The notes under the pieces were generated by a model that saw nothing but the letters and a program-made list of their open reading frames with translations, had not been told where the DNA came from and did not search any database. A stretch of DNA of 64,000 bases from Omphiscola glabra (Eukaryota; Mollusca; Gastropoda; Lymnaeidae), in NCBI GenBank assembly GCA_964017045.1, contig OZ024795.1, forward strand, positions 50,826,850 to 50,890,849, given 5' to 3'. The translations under genes were made by a program, and so were the position numbers. Below, in pieces: positions 34,931 through 46,564 of this stretch (within the stretch, counting starts at the first letter, position 1; every line of letters starts with the position of its first letter).

Positions 34931-35034
34931 CTCATTGTAGAGTTCTATTTTTATCCCCTCAAACAAAGATCGTTACTGAAAGGGTTTTCCCAGTGGGCGT
35001 GTGGACCCAGGCACACGCAAGCTGTTATGAGTAA

Positions 35035-35229
35035 ATAGAGAGATCTGGCATGACCTTTAAGAGAGATCTGGCATGACCTTTAATAGAGATCTGGCATGAC
35101 CTTTAGCAGAGATCTGGCATGACCTTTAAGAGAATCTGGCATGACCTTTAAGAGAGATCTGGCATGACCTTTAAGAGAGATCTGGCATGACCTTTAAGAG
35201 AGATCTGGCATGACCTTTAAGAGAGATCC
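35035..35229. repeat. Minisatellite, 23-bp unit, 8 copies
   Basis: AGATCTGGCATGACCTTTAA plus GAG repeats every 23 bp. Confidence 0.93.
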
Positions 35230-35269
35230 CGAAGTATTTTTTTTTTAACAATGGCTGCGTCTAATAGAC

Positions 35270-35460
35270 GCCAGCCTTCTCAGCCCTTTTGTCAACCTTC
35301 TCTGACCTCTGTCAACCTTCTCTGCCCATTTAAAACCTTTTTCGCCCTTTGTCAACATCCTATGCCATATGTCAACATCCTAGGCCCTTTGTTCACATCC
35401 TCTGCCCTATGTCCACATCCTCTGTCCTATGTCAACATCCTCTGCCCTTTGTGAACCTTA
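35270..35460. repeat. Degenerate 20-bp repeat
   Basis: Variants of TCTGCCCTTTGTCAACATCC repeat about nine times with many changes. Confidence 0.8.
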
Positions 35461-35652
35461 TCAGTGAGATTGAAAGTGCGTTTTAGTTACTGAGATGTCT
35501 ATCCGCTCTGCAATGGTATGTGTGCACTCCTGACTTAAATTTGACCAGTACTTCAATGACCACATCTCTGACCATTTTAAAGTTCTTTGGCCTTGACAGT
35601 GAAGTCTATTTATAGGTTTTTGTTGTTTTTCTGATAAAAAAAAACAGGCAAC

Positions 35653-35863
35653 GTTTGTCTGAGAAAATGTCTGGTAACAACGCTTGTTTGTCTGAGAAAA
35701 TGTCTGGTAACACTTTTTTGTCTGAGAAAATGTCTGGTGACACTTGTTTGTCTGAGAAAATGTCTGGTAACAACGCTTGTTTGTCTGAGAAAATGTCTGG
35801 TAACAACACTTGTTTGTCTGAGAAAATGTCTGGTGACACTTGTTTGTCTGAGAAAATTCCTGG
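35653..35863. repeat. Minisatellite, 30/33-bp units, 7 copies
   Basis: TTGTCTGAGAAAATGTCTGG followed by TAACAACGCTTG (33 bp) or TGACACTTG (30 bp). Units of two lengths alternate, both divisible by three. Confidence 0.9.
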
Positions 35864-35984
35864 AAATGCATATTTTTTCGATGGAGGAATATCTCAAATC
35901 AGTTCCAGCAGCAAAGATAGCTCATATTTATTACTCTCTAAACAACTCTTTATTGAACATTCGGATGCCATCAGATCAGGGTAT

Positions 35985-36245
35985 CACCAGAACAAAAGTG
36001 CCACAAGAACAGGGTGCCACCAGAGATGGTACCACCAGAACAGAGTTCAACCAGCACAGGGTGCCACCAGCACAGGGTGCCACCAGAACAAGGGTGCCGC
36101 CAGAACAAGGGTGCCACCAGAACAAGGGTGCCACCAGAACAAGGGTGCCACCAGAACAGGGTGCCACCAGAACAGGGTAACACCAGAACAAGGGTGTCGC
36201 CAGAACAGGGTGCCGCCAGAACAAGGGTAACACCAGATCAAGCAG
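35985..36245. repeat. Minisatellite, 16/17-bp units, about 16 copies
   Basis: CACCAGAACAAGGGTGC and the one-base shorter CACCAGAACAGGGTGC alternate. Confidence 0.9.
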
Positions 36246-36391
36246 GCAGTCTCTGAGGAGGTCCTTGGGAAAAATCTGGGGGAATAAAACTTGGGGTAAC
36301 ACCATGAGTTTACAGCTCTGGGTGACACAAACCCAGGTGACGCCACTGGTTGAAAGGTAGCTTAATAGAACCACCGCCGTCTCTAATATCC

Positions 36392-36680
36392 GAACGTAGC
36401 TCTGATTCCCAACGTAGCTCTGATTCCTAACGTAGCTCTGATTCCTAACGTAGCTCTGATTCCCAACGTAGCTCTGATTCCTAACGTGGCTCTGGTTCCT
36501 AACGTAGCTCTGATTCCAAACGTGGCTCTGATTCCCAACGTGGCTCTGATTCCTAACGTAGCTCTGATTCCTAACGTAGCTCTGATTCCCAACGTAGCTC
36601 TGATTCCAAACGTAGCTCTGATTCCAAACGTAGCTCTGATTCCAAACGTAGCTCTGATTCCAAACGTAGCTCTGATTCCT
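36392..36680. repeat. Minisatellite, 18-bp unit, 16 copies
   Basis: CGTAGCTCTGATTCCTAA with CCCAA/CCAAA variants. Confidence 0.93.
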
Positions 36681-36699
36681 TAAAATTGCAAGTGCATTA

Positions 36700-38427
36700 A
36701 CTCATGAATATAAGGATGCAGTAAAGTGCACTTTAAAAAAACAAAAATTATTTGTTTTTTATCCTTCTCACCAAGGGGGGGGGGCCCATTCCCCCAAGGC
36801 GACCCCCACCCACCCCCAGATACAAATCATAAATAAAGGACGTAAGGGTTTCATCCTGAATGGCGGATTATGACGCAGGGATTACGTCCCTATAAATATT
36901 GCAAGCCGCATTTATTTTGAGCTGTTCTTTGAGTTCTGTTCTCCGGTTTGATGGACAAATATTTCTCTGAGATTATGGGCTTAAGAAGTTACATTTCAAC
37001 AGTGGTTAGCCGACTCCTGAATAATTTATCAACTTAACAAAAGTGGGTGGAGGCTTTGTGGAGGGAGTGTGGTGGGGGGGGGGGGGCTGAGAACTCTCAA
37101 GAATCGTCCTCTACCCACTCACTCGTTTAAAAACATGTTTTAAAATATTTTTCCTGGCCATTTGTTAAGGTAAGGTGGCTGAAAAGAAAACAAAAAGAAG
37201 ATGGAATGTGATAGAAAGACAAATATCATTGCTAGAAATGAACCAAGTCCCCCCCCCCCTCTCCCTCTTTTTCTCTCCCTGTAACTGACTTTCAGTCTCT
37301 CCCTTTCTCTCCCACTGACTTTCTCCCTCACTCTTTATCTTCTCTGTCTCTCATTCTGCATTTCCCCCTCCCCGTCTCTCTCCACACTCTCCCCCTTTCT
37401 CTCACCTATCTTCCCACTCTCTCCTCTCTCTCCCATTCTCTATTTTCTCCTCTCCCCACCTCTATTTCCTATTTCCCCCCCCCCACTCTCTTCCCCCTTC
37501 TCTCTCCTCTTTTCCCCTCCCCTCTCTCCTAATTTATCTCCCATTCTCCCCCTATTTCCACTTTCTCTACCCTCCTAATCTCTCTACCCTCCATATCTCT
37601 CCCCCTCTCTCTCAAACACCATCTCCATTTCTCTCTACTGCGTTATCGCCACTACTCTCTAGTGCCAATCAATCACATTTCTTTCTACAGCTCCAAGTTC
37701 TAACCACCAGCCGACTTGTAGGCGACTATTGTAGCAAGGCTCTGGGGTCATATCATTTCTGATTGATAACGTCGCCATCCTCCACGTTCGTAGATTAGGC
37801 GGTGGTCGATTTAAGGGTTGCCACGTGCGCGTGATTCAAAATCCTTTGCGAAATCTGAACCGTAGCGGATTACACTTAACTATTATCGATATGTCTACGG
37901 GCGTCCACATGAGCAGACGACAATAAGGTCCCTTTAAAATACAAACCCTCGTTGAATTCGCTTTAGCACGTGGTCTGACAGACTTCTTCTTCAAGAAAAT
38001 TTAAAATGGTAAACTTTTTAAATTCCCAATTTTTAAAAAGATGAGAACAATTTGAAAACTATAATATATATATATTTATATATATATATATATATATATA
38101 TTTAACTGGGTATTTTTCTAAGACATACTGGCAGCTTGTCACTTATGTATTTTGTAACAATTTGAATATGTCTGGTCATATGTTTTCACTTCAAGGTAGA
38201 GCTCACCTTAGACACCACCACTTGTCTAACCCTAGCATGGCTTTGCTATTGATGTCACCGATGTGCCGTGTGATACCTTACCCACCCCCCACTTGGTTGG
38301 GAACAGGTTGTCTACGTTAAATACGTTCTATATGTTCTAAATAATGCCATCGGGTGACGAAATGTCTAGAATTTTTTTACTAGATGTTCTGATTGAATCA
38401 CAGAATATACAGATCGACAGAGTTATT
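36700..38427 (-). other. RET intron E7-E8, CT-rich and AT segments
   Basis: Contains a C/T-rich tract at about 37250-37640, G runs at 36774 and 37073, and a (TA)n microsatellite at 38067-38101. No exon is needed here, since E7 and E8 join in phase, and none was found. Confidence 0.6.
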
Positions 38428-38430
38428 AGA

Positions 38431-38464
<34 letters not shown>

Positions 38465-38557
38465 TGAGCGAGAGAGCGAGAGTGAGAGAGAGCGATAGAG
38501 AGCGAGAGAGAACGAGAGAGAGAGAGAGCGAGAGAGTGGGAGAGAGCGAGAGAGAGA
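38428..38557. repeat. (GA)n-rich microsatellite
   Basis: Mostly GAGA with GC and GT interruptions (GAGAGCGAGAGAG). The minus strand is the polypyrimidine strand. Confidence 0.9.
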
Positions 38558-38629
38558 TGTTTGCTCCATTTACCGAAATTTAAGAGACGTTATATAATTT
38601 TGTTTGATAAATGTGTGTATTTTTTAGGA

Positions 38630-39170
38630 GTGTACCGTTTCACTTGCTTTGCTGTACTGTTTAACTTGCTGTGCTGTACTGTTTCACTTGCTGTGCTGTA
38701 CTGTTCCACTTGCTGTGCTGTTCCACTTGCTGTGCTGTACTGTTTCACTTGCTGTGCTGTTCCACTTGCTGTGCTGTACTGTTTCACTTGCTGTGCTGTA
38801 CTGTTCCACTTGCTGTGCTGTTCCACTTGCTGTGCTGTTCCACTTGCTGTGCTGTACTGTTTCACTTGCTGTGCTGTGCTGTTCCACTTGCTGTGCTGTT
38901 CCACTTGCTGTGCTGTACTGTTTCACTTGCTGTGCTGTACTGTTCCACTTGCTGTGCTGTTCCACTTGCTGTGCTGTACTGTTTCACTTGCTGTGCTGTG
39001 CTGTTCCACTTGCTGTGCTGTTCCACTTGCTGTGCTGTACTGTTCCACTTGCTGTGCTGTTCCACTTGCTGTGCTGTTCCACTTGCTGTGCTGTACTGTT
39101 TCACTTGCTGTGCTGTACTGTTCCACTTGCTGTGCTGTTCCACTTGCTGTGCTGTACTGTTTCACTTGCT
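38630..39170. repeat. Minisatellite of mixed 15- and 22-bp units
   Basis: Units of CACTTGCTGTGCTGTTC (15-bp steps) and CACTTGCTGTGCTGTACTGT plus TC (about 22 bp) are mixed in recurring patterns, implying block duplications. Several low-complexity open frames on both strands are artefacts. Confidence 0.9.
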
Positions 39171-39582
39171 GATGATTTAGTTTTTTTTGTTTCTGTATTT
39201 GAACTTGAATACTCTTTCGAATTCTAATTTGCATAGAAATTGAATAGTATAACTTCACTGACTTATTGTTAGCACCACTAACGTTGGTAGTGTTTTCCTT
39301 GCATACAGGTTGTTTCTCAGTCCTTTGTTACGAATTGCTTATTCTACGATCCAAATCTCAACACAGATTAAATTGACACACCTATAACGGCACGTGACAT
39401 GCTAGCGATGTGGAATGTTGATAAACAACACACAACGCAACAAAAAAATTTGAAAAAAAACAACAACAAACAAACAAACAACCTGGTGGACCAAAAAGTA
39501 TTCTGTGGGAAAGCAATGTGGGTGGTTTGGGGGGGGGGGGCGGTAAAGAAAACTATTTTAAAGTTACAGAAGTGACTACCGC

Positions 39583-39977
39583 AAAACTCCATGGCATTAG
39601 GAAGGCAACTGGGCCAGAGTCTGACCAAAACTCCATGGCATTAGGAAGGCAACTGGGCCAGAGTCTGACCAAAACTCCATGGCATTAGGAAGGCAACTGG
39701 GCCAGAGTCTGACCAAAACTCCATGGCATTAGGAAGGCAACTGGGCCAGAGTCTGACCAAAACTCCATGGCATTAGGAAGGCAACTGGGCCAGAGTCTGA
39801 CCAAAACGCCATGGCATTAGGAAGGCAACTGGGCCAGAGTCTGACCAAAACTCCATGGCATTAGGAAGGCAACTGGGCCAGAGTCTGACCAAAACGCCAT
39901 GGCATTAGGAAGGCAACTGGGCCAGAGTCTGACCAAAACGCCATGGCATTAGGAAGGCAACTGGGCCAGAGTCTGAC
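39583..39977. repeat. Minisatellite, 44-bp unit, 9 copies
   Basis: AAAACTCCATGGCATTAGGA, AGGCAACTGGGCCAGAGTCT and GACC repeat every 44 bp. The only regular variant is CTCC versus CGCC. Confidence 0.94.
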
Positions 39978-40069
39978 AAAAAACAACCAACCAAGTAAAA
40001 TCACGCACGTCAAAAAATATTAACCTTCTCAAACAATTTGGTTCTTTCTTTTTGTCTTTTGTTGTCCTA

Positions 40070-40385
40070 AACTCTCTCTCTCTCTCTTTTCTCTCTCTTT
40101 TCTCTCTCTCTTTTCTCTCTCTCTCTTTACCCCTCTCTAGATCCCCTCTATATCTTTTCTCTCGCCTTTTTCTCTCTCCCTATCTCTCTCTTTTCTCTCT
40201 CTCTCTTTTTTCTCTCTCTCTTTACCCCTCTATAGATCCCCTCTCTATCTTTTCTCTCGTCTTTATCTCTCTCCCTATCTCTCTCTTTTCTCTCTCTCTT
40301 TTCTCTCTCTCTTTTTTCTCTCTCTCTCTCTCCAACTCCTCCTTCTCTATCCCCTCTCTCTCACTCTCTCTCCCTCTCCCGTCTA
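40070..40385. repeat. (CT)n-rich tract next to the E7 donor
   Basis: CTCTCTCTTTT-type sequence, containing a duplicated block of about 100 bp (TTTACCCCTCTNTAGATCCC at 40127 and 40221). On the sense strand it is a purine tract that begins about 25 bases after the E7 donor. Confidence 0.85.
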
Positions 40386-40411
40386 TTGAGTGCATTCCAA
40401 AAGTGTCGTAC

Positions 40412-40635
40412 CTTGAGACCGGCCAGGTAATCCATGCCCTTAGCAATCTGCCAGGCGAAGGACAGCAGGTCCCGGAATGTCAGAGTGCGCGTACTGTCGT
40501 GGTCCGTGCCGATGGCGTCATTTCCGCACCGCTGTTTGTCCTCCCAGCTCCTGCCCCTGTTCCTCAGCTTGGCGCCTCGGAGGAAGCTCCGGAGTGATCC
40601 CAGTTCACAGTACTCCACTATGACGTACAGGGGTC
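40412..40635 (-). CDS. RET: RET exon E7: hinge, kinase insert, helices D-E
   Basis: 224 nt; the vertebrate counterpart (exon 14) is 215 nt as I recall, so there are three extra codons. The acceptor AACAATAG has a poor pyrimidine tract and the donor is AAG|GTACGA. It starts PLYVIVEYCELGSLRSFL, where the valine before EY is the gatekeeper (human V804). A 38-residue kinase insert follows (RGAKLRNRGRSWEDKQR...), then TFRDLLSFAWQIAKGMDYLA. The insert is the least conserved part. Phase 1 in, phase 0 out. Confidence 0.96.
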
Positions 40636-41027
40636 CTATTGTTCAAAATAATTATTTATGTTTTAAAAAAAAAAATTCCTACAGCCTCTACTTGGGAGGA
40701 AATAGGATCGAAAGTGCGACAAGGCCGTAGGAAGAAAAAGGGGGGGGGGGTGCAAGGGGGGTCCAACCTGGGCTGAACTTTTTACCTATCTTTTCGAAAA
40801 GGGGGGGGGGGGTGGGTATTTTAAAAAAAAAATAATTAGGGTCTCACGACGGATGGCACTAACTCTTGCTACGCCGCTGTAGATCGTATGCGCTATCTGG
40901 CAAGATTGATAGAATTCAGCAACGACGATTTAATAATTTGATAGGAACGTTTCTACATGGTCGCGGTAACTTTTTTTTTCTTTTTTAATTTAGAATTATT
41001 GCGCAAAGTCAAGGTTCGATCAAAATT
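40636..41027 (-). other. RET intron E6-E7, 3' end
   Basis: G runs at 40739-40750 and 40801-40812 on the plus strand. No gene. Confidence 0.5.
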
Positions 41028-41360
41028 TCACATGTGTGACGGGGTGGGCGGGGCTAGTGACATGTGGGACGGGGTGGGCGGGGCTAGTGACATGTGGGAC
41101 GGGGTGGGCGGGGCTAGTGACATGTGGGACGGGGTGGGCGGGGCTAGTGACATGTGGGACGGGGTGGGCGGGGCTAGTGACATGTGGGACGGGGTGGGCG
41201 GGGCTAGTGACATGTGGGACGGGGTGGGCGGGGCTAGTGACATGTGGGACGGGGTGGGCGGGGCTAGTGACATGTGGGACGGGGTGGGCGGGGCTAGTGA
41301 CATGTGGGACGGGGTGGGCGGGGCTAGTGACATGTGGGACGGGGTGGGCGGGGCTAGTGT
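41028..41360. repeat. GC-rich minisatellite, 30-bp unit, 11 near-perfect copies
   Basis: The unit is GTGACATGTGGGACGGGGTG plus GGCGGGGCTA. All eleven copies look identical except the first (TGTGAC for TGGGAC). GGGACGGGGTGGGCGGGG in each unit satisfies a four-tract G-quadruplex motif on the plus strand and contains a GC-box-like core. Confidence 0.96.
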
Positions 41361-41684
41361 AGACAAAATGTTACATTTTACTATATTTCTAGATTGTTAT
41401 ATCTTTTAAGTTGGTATTTATAGAATGCATAAGAATTTGTTAAAAAGTTTAAGCCAGAGCGCAGATCCGAGCAGGGCGGATTTGAGGGATTATTAAAAAA
41501 TATAAATATAAAAAAAAATGATAAAAGCCGGGTGTGATGTCATAGATTTATTCCCTAAGATGTTTGGGGATTGGGAACGCAAAATGGGGAGTAGAAAAAT
41601 GGCGTGGGGGCGTTATTTTTGTATTGAAATATATTGGAGAAATGTGTCTTTAAAACGTGTGTGTGAGCGAGTACGTGTGTGAGA
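41361..41684 (-). other. RET intron E6-E7, spacer
   Basis: Nothing recognised. Confidence 0.4.
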
Positions 41685-41690
41685 GTATGT

Positions 41691-41723
<33 letters not shown>

Positions 41724-41955
41724 AGAGAGAGAGAGGGAGAGAAAGTGAGGGAAAGAGAGAGGGAGAAAGAGAGAGAGAGAAAGAGATAGAGAGAGGGAGG
41801 GAGAGAAAGTGAGGGAAAGAGAGAGGGAGAAAGAGAGAGAGAGAAAGAGAAAGAGAGAGAGAGGGAGAGAAAGTGAGGGAAAGAGAGAGGGAGAAAGAGA
41901 GAGAGAGAGAGCGAAAGAGATAGAGAGAGAGAGAAAGAGAGAAAGAGAGAGATGT
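41685..41955. repeat. (GA)n-rich tract with internal block repeats
   Basis: GAGAGAGAAAGAGAG with a recurring GGGAGAGAAAGTGAGGGAAA block about every 64 bp. Confidence 0.9.
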
Positions 41956-42064
41956 CAATGCATTGGAGGCAGTATATTTCTTTCAAATAAAAGAATATTC
42001 CTTTACGTTAGATATACATTTTAAAAAAGGTTTTAATCAATTCCTGTTGATGTGTAGAAGAAAA

Positions 42065-42285
42065 CAACCAACAACCCACACACTTGATAAAACAAACAAA
42101 AACCCACACACTTGATAAAACAACCAACAACCCACACACTTGATAAAACAACCAACAACCCACACACTTGATAAAACAACCAACAACCCACACCCTTGAT
42201 AAAACAACCAACAACCCACACACTTGATAAAACAACCAACAACCCACACACTTGATAAAACAACCAACAACCCACACACTTGATA
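42065..42285. repeat. Minisatellite, 28-bp unit, 8 copies
   Basis: AACCAACAACCCACACACTT plus GATAAAAC repeats every 28 bp, with one ACAAACAAAAACCC variant. Confidence 0.93.
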
Positions 42286-42429
42286 TCTGGCTGACTTCTT
42301 TTAGGTAGATATTGTTTCATTACAAGAGATTAATTTTTGAGATCTATCTTCAGGCCGATAGTGATTCTTATATGGGACGGTGTTGGATTTCAAGGTGGAG
42401 ATTAGAGTGTTTGGTTACTTTTCTCAATA

Positions 42430-42545
42430 GTGAGTCAAGCAGACAGTTTGAGACAAGCAGACAGTTTGAGACACACAGACAGTTTGAGAAAAACAGACAG
42501 TTTGAGACGGACAGACAGTTTGAGAAAAGCAGACAGTGTGAGAAG
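42430..42545. repeat. Minisatellite, 18-bp unit, 6 copies
   Basis: AGACAGTTTGAGACAAGC with variable last bases. Confidence 0.88.
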
Positions 42546-42624
42546 TTGCAAAGGCTCAGCTACGAAATATCTCTACAAAATTGAAACAATTTCACCATTA
42601 GCTTACATTGAAGAAAAAAGAATC

Positions 42625-43078
42625 TGAAAATGTGGTACTGTCTGAGATTGATATAAATGTGGTACTATCTGAGATTGATATAAATGTGGTACTGTCTGAG
42701 ATTGATATAAATGTGGTACTGTCTGAGATTGATATAAATGTGGTACTGTCTGGCATTGATATAAATGTGATACTGTCTGAGATTGATATAAATGTGGTAC
42801 TGTCTGAGATTGATATAAATGTGGTACTGTCTGAGATTGATATAAATGTGGTACTGTCTGGGATTGATATAAATGTGGTACTGTCTGGCATTGATATAAA
42901 TGTGGTACTGTCTGGCATTGATATAAATGTGGTACTGTCTGGGATTGATATAAATGTGGTACTGTCTGGCATTGATATTAATGTGGTACTTTCTGGGATT
43001 GATATAAATGTGGTACTGTCAGGGATTGATATAAATGTGGTACTGTCAGGAATTGATATAAATGTGGTACTGTCAGAC
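42625..43078. repeat. Minisatellite, 27-bp unit, 17 copies
   Basis: TGAGATTGATATAAATGTGG plus TACTGTC repeats; TGGCATT, TGGGATT and AGGGATT variants dominate the right half. Confidence 0.94.
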
Positions 43079-43599
43079 TACCAGGGTGTGGGGGGGGGGT
43101 ATGGCGGGCACTGCTCCACCAGTCCACACATTTTGAGAATGTTTTCACTAGATCTCTATAAATCGCCCATGGTATAACGACAAATTAGGACCCGGGTCTC
43201 TCTAAAAGACAGACTAGACCACTAACATTGACCCATATATCTCTATAAGAAGACAGACTAGACCACTGACAATGGCACATGTCTCTCTAAAAGAAGACTT
43301 CACCGATCTAATTCCCAAAACAAATTGAAAACGATCAATTTCCTTAGAGTTGACACGTGCGGTCTATAGGGCCTCGATTGGGGCATCAATAAAACATAAG
43401 CCTCGGCTCTAACAACAAACCACCAACAGATGCAGTAACGCTCAAAACCATAACATTGTTTTAGTAACAATAAGGGCGGTGTCAATAAGGATTACATCAA
43501 AAGTTAGTTTCTTCTATTAAGGACGGCTGAAGAGCTTTTTATTATGGGATACATCACGAGATAGTTGCAGTACTAAAAGGACATTATATTATCATTGTT
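43079..43599 (-). other. RET intron E6-E7, spacer
   Basis: A roughly 60-bp unit with TCTCTAAAAGACAGACTAGACCAC is present in two to three diverged copies at 43197-43305. No gene. Confidence 0.5.
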
Positions 43600-44610
43600 T
43601 TTAGCAAGGAAAGCACCACTAGACAGTGACAATAAATAAAACATACCAAGGACAGCACCACTAGACAGTGAAAATAAATATAACATATCAAGGACAGCAC
43701 CACTAGACAGTGACAATAAATAAAACATACCAAGGACAGCACCACTAGACAGTGACAATAAATATAACATATCAAGGACAGCACCACTAGACAGTGACAA
43801 TAAATATAACATACCAAGGACAGCACCACTAGACAGTGACAATAAATATAACATATCAAGGACAGCACCACTAGACAGTGACAATAAATATAACATACCA
43901 AGGACAGCACCACTAGACAGTGACAATAAATATAACATAGCATTTTTATAGTAAGGATTGCACCACAAGACAGGGCACTATATATAACATACCCATATTT
44001 TAGTAGGAACTGCACCAAGACAGAGGCACAATATATAACATAACCATATTTTAGTAGGGACTGCACCACATACAGAGGCACTATATATAACGTAACCATA
44101 TTTTAGTAGGGACTGCACAAGACAGAGACACTATATATATATACTGTAACAATATTTTAGTTGGGACTGCACCACAAGACAGAGGCACTATATATAACAT
44201 AACCATATTTTAGCAGGGACTGCACCACAAGACAGAGGCACTATATATAACGTAAAAATATTTTAGTAGGGACTGCACCACAAGACAGAGGTACTATATA
44301 TAACGCAACATTGTTTTAGCCAGGACAGCACCACTAGACTGCGGAACTACATATAACGTAACATTTTTTTAGCAAGGACAGTACCACTAGACCGCGGAAT
44401 TACTTATAACATACCATTGTTTTAGCAAGGCCAGCACCACTAGACCGCTGCACTACATATATCGTACCATTGTTTTAGCATTGACAGTGTAACTACATAT
44501 ATAGTACCATTGTTTTAGCATTGCCAAACAGCCCTGGACAGCTCCGCTAGACAGCAGAACTACATATATCGTACCATTGTTTTAGCATTGCCAAACAGCG
44601 CACGACAGCT
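43600..44610. repeat. Minisatellite, 42-bp unit grading into diverged 55-70-bp units, abutting the E6 donor
   Basis: The left part is regular: AAGGACAGCACCACTAGACA plus GTGACAATAAATATAACATACC, 42 bp, about 8 copies. From 43950 rightward the units diverge (ACATATATCGTACCATTGTT, TTAGCATTGCCAAACAGC). The last diverged unit (CCAAACAGCGCACGACAGCT) runs directly into the E6 splice donor at 44613. Confidence 0.88.
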
Positions 44611-44613
44611 CAC

Positions 44614-44721
44614 CTTTCTGGGTGCACACTCCCAGCAGTTTGATGACATTGGGGTGGTCCACTTCCTTCAGGAGCTGGAACTCCGACACGAGATCCTGAT
44701 ACTCTGACCCTGAGGCATCGG
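44614..44721 (-). CDS. RET: RET exon E6: kinase helix C and strands 4-5
   Basis: 108 nt, equal to vertebrate exon 13 as I recall. The acceptor is ACATCTTGCAG and the donor AAAG|GTGAGC, with phase 1 on both sides. It encodes [20 protein letters not shown] followed by [15 protein letters not shown]. The glutamate of SEF is the helix-C residue that pairs with the ATP-site lysine. The human sequence is [32 protein letters not shown]. Confidence 0.96.
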
Positions 44722-45336
44722 CTGCAAGATGTGCTTGATGTTACTTTAAGTAGTGCGAAACAACTTTATATGACATTAAAACCATGATAAATATATATAT
44801 ATAATCCATCCATCCACCCATATATAAATACTGTGAGCCATTTCCCCTGGATGGGATGTAGGTCAGAAATCTAGATCGACTCATTAAAGAGATACGCATT
44901 CCTTTGTTTGAAACAAACAAACACACAAACAAACAAACACACAAACAAACAAACACACAAACAAACAAACACACAAACAAACAATGACAACTTGTGATGG
45001 AAATGATTAACTTATTAAATCCTTCATAATATAGACTTCGCTTTTGGTCCTATTTCTTTTGGGTGGAAAAAATCTTCAGACGGCTAATTGGCCCCTGTCC
45101 CGTCAACCTATTGAGCTGAAACAATGCACATAGATTCGTTGCCGATGACAACGCATTCTATCGAATCCACTCCTCTCCCCCCCCCCCCATGTCCAAAAAA
45201 TCGTTTTTCCTACTTTTCAAGGGAAGATGAAGGAAACATGGATGCCACTGATTTCACGAAATAAAATTCCCGAGATTCTTTTTAAAAAATCGAACTAGTG
45301 CGTTTGGTGCGTGATATTGTCTTTTTCTTTTCTGAA
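44722..45336 (-). other. RET intron E5-E6, 3' end
   Basis: Includes a CAAACAAACAAACACA microsatellite at 44918-44985 and a C run at 45177. No gene. Confidence 0.55.
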
Positions 45337-45339
45337 CTA

Positions 45340-46100
45340 GTTGGTGTAATAAATCTGTGGTGTAATAAATCTGTGGTGTAATAAATCTGTGGTGTAATAA
45401 ATCTGTGGTGTAATAAATCTGTGGTGTAATAAATCTTTGGTGTAATAAATCTGTGGTGTAATAAATCTGTGGTGTAATAAATCTGTGGTGTAATAAATCT
45501 TTGGTGTAATAAATCTGTGGTGTAATAAATCTTTGGTGTAATAAATCTGTGGTGTAATAAATCTGTGGTGTAATAAATCTGTGGTGTAATAAATCTTTGG
45601 TGTAATAAATCTTTGGTGTAATAAATCTGTGGTGTAATAAATCTTTGGTGTAATAAATCTTTGGTGTAATAAATCTTTCGTGTAATTAATCTGTGGTGTA
45701 ATAAATCTGTGGTGTAATAAATCTGTGGTGTAATAAATCTGTGGTGTAATAAATCTGTGGTGTAATAAATCTGTGGTGTAATAAATCTGTGGTGTAATAA
45801 ATCTGTGGTGTAATAAATCTGTGGTGTAATAAATCTTTGGTGTAATAAATCTTTGGTGTAATAAATCTGTGGTGTAATAAATCTTTGGTGTAATAAATCT
45901 TTGGTGTAATAAATCTTTCGTGTAATTAATCTGTGGTGTAATAAATCTGTGGTGTAATAAATATGTGGTGTAATAAATCTGTGGTGTAATAAATCTGTGG
46001 TGTAATAAATCTGTGGTGTAATAAATCTGTGGTGTAATAAATCTGTGGTGTAATAAATCTGTGGTGTAATAAATCTTTGGTGTAATAAATCTGTGGTGTA
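45340..46100. repeat. Minisatellite, 16-bp unit, about 47 copies, with a 240-bp higher-order repeat
   Basis: GTGTAATAAATCTGTG with a TTTG variant. A rare double variant (ATCTTTCGTGTAATTAATCT) occurs at 45672 and 45912, exactly 240 bp or 15 units apart. Each unit carries AATAAA on the plus strand, antisense to RET. Confidence 0.95.
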
Positions 46101-46564
46101 AAAGCGGGTGGGTCATTGGAATATTAATATAATTCAGGGGCAAGAAAAAATGTGAGCCTTTTGGGGGGGGGGGGGGGGATTTTTATAAAGTGGTTTACTT
46201 GTATGCATGTTTTGTCAACTTTCAGCCCCACCCCCCATTGCTCGACAATAAATTTTATATCGGATTTTTTATGAAAAACTTTGTTTTTAGGGTTTAAAAA
46301 AAATTTCCATATAAGATTCTTGAGATGTTTTTGCAATAAATTGAATTGAAATAAAACACAGCCTTTTCCCGCTATCTTGAATTGTAAACACATTTTTTTT
46401 CTTTTATAAATCTTTAAATGAATCGAGTGACGGGAAATTTATGAAGCCCAAGTCTTAGAATTTAATTTCTTGATTTGAAAATCCCCTAAAGAGTTTCAGA
46501 GCTGGATTGAAAAAACAGACGTCATGCATTTATTTGTTAGCATGGCAAGTCAAACGATTAGGGG
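46101..46564 (-). other. RET intron E5-E6, spacer
   Basis: G run at about 46164-46178; otherwise AT-rich with nothing recognised. Confidence 0.4.

Noticed and set aside
38335..38580. Arginine/glutamate-rich frame (RERERERE)
   Set aside because: Translation of a (GA)n microsatellite.
45337..46143. 268-codon frame of LLHHRFITPQIYYT repeats
   Set aside because: Translation of the 16-bp minisatellite across 48-bp triplets; not a gene.
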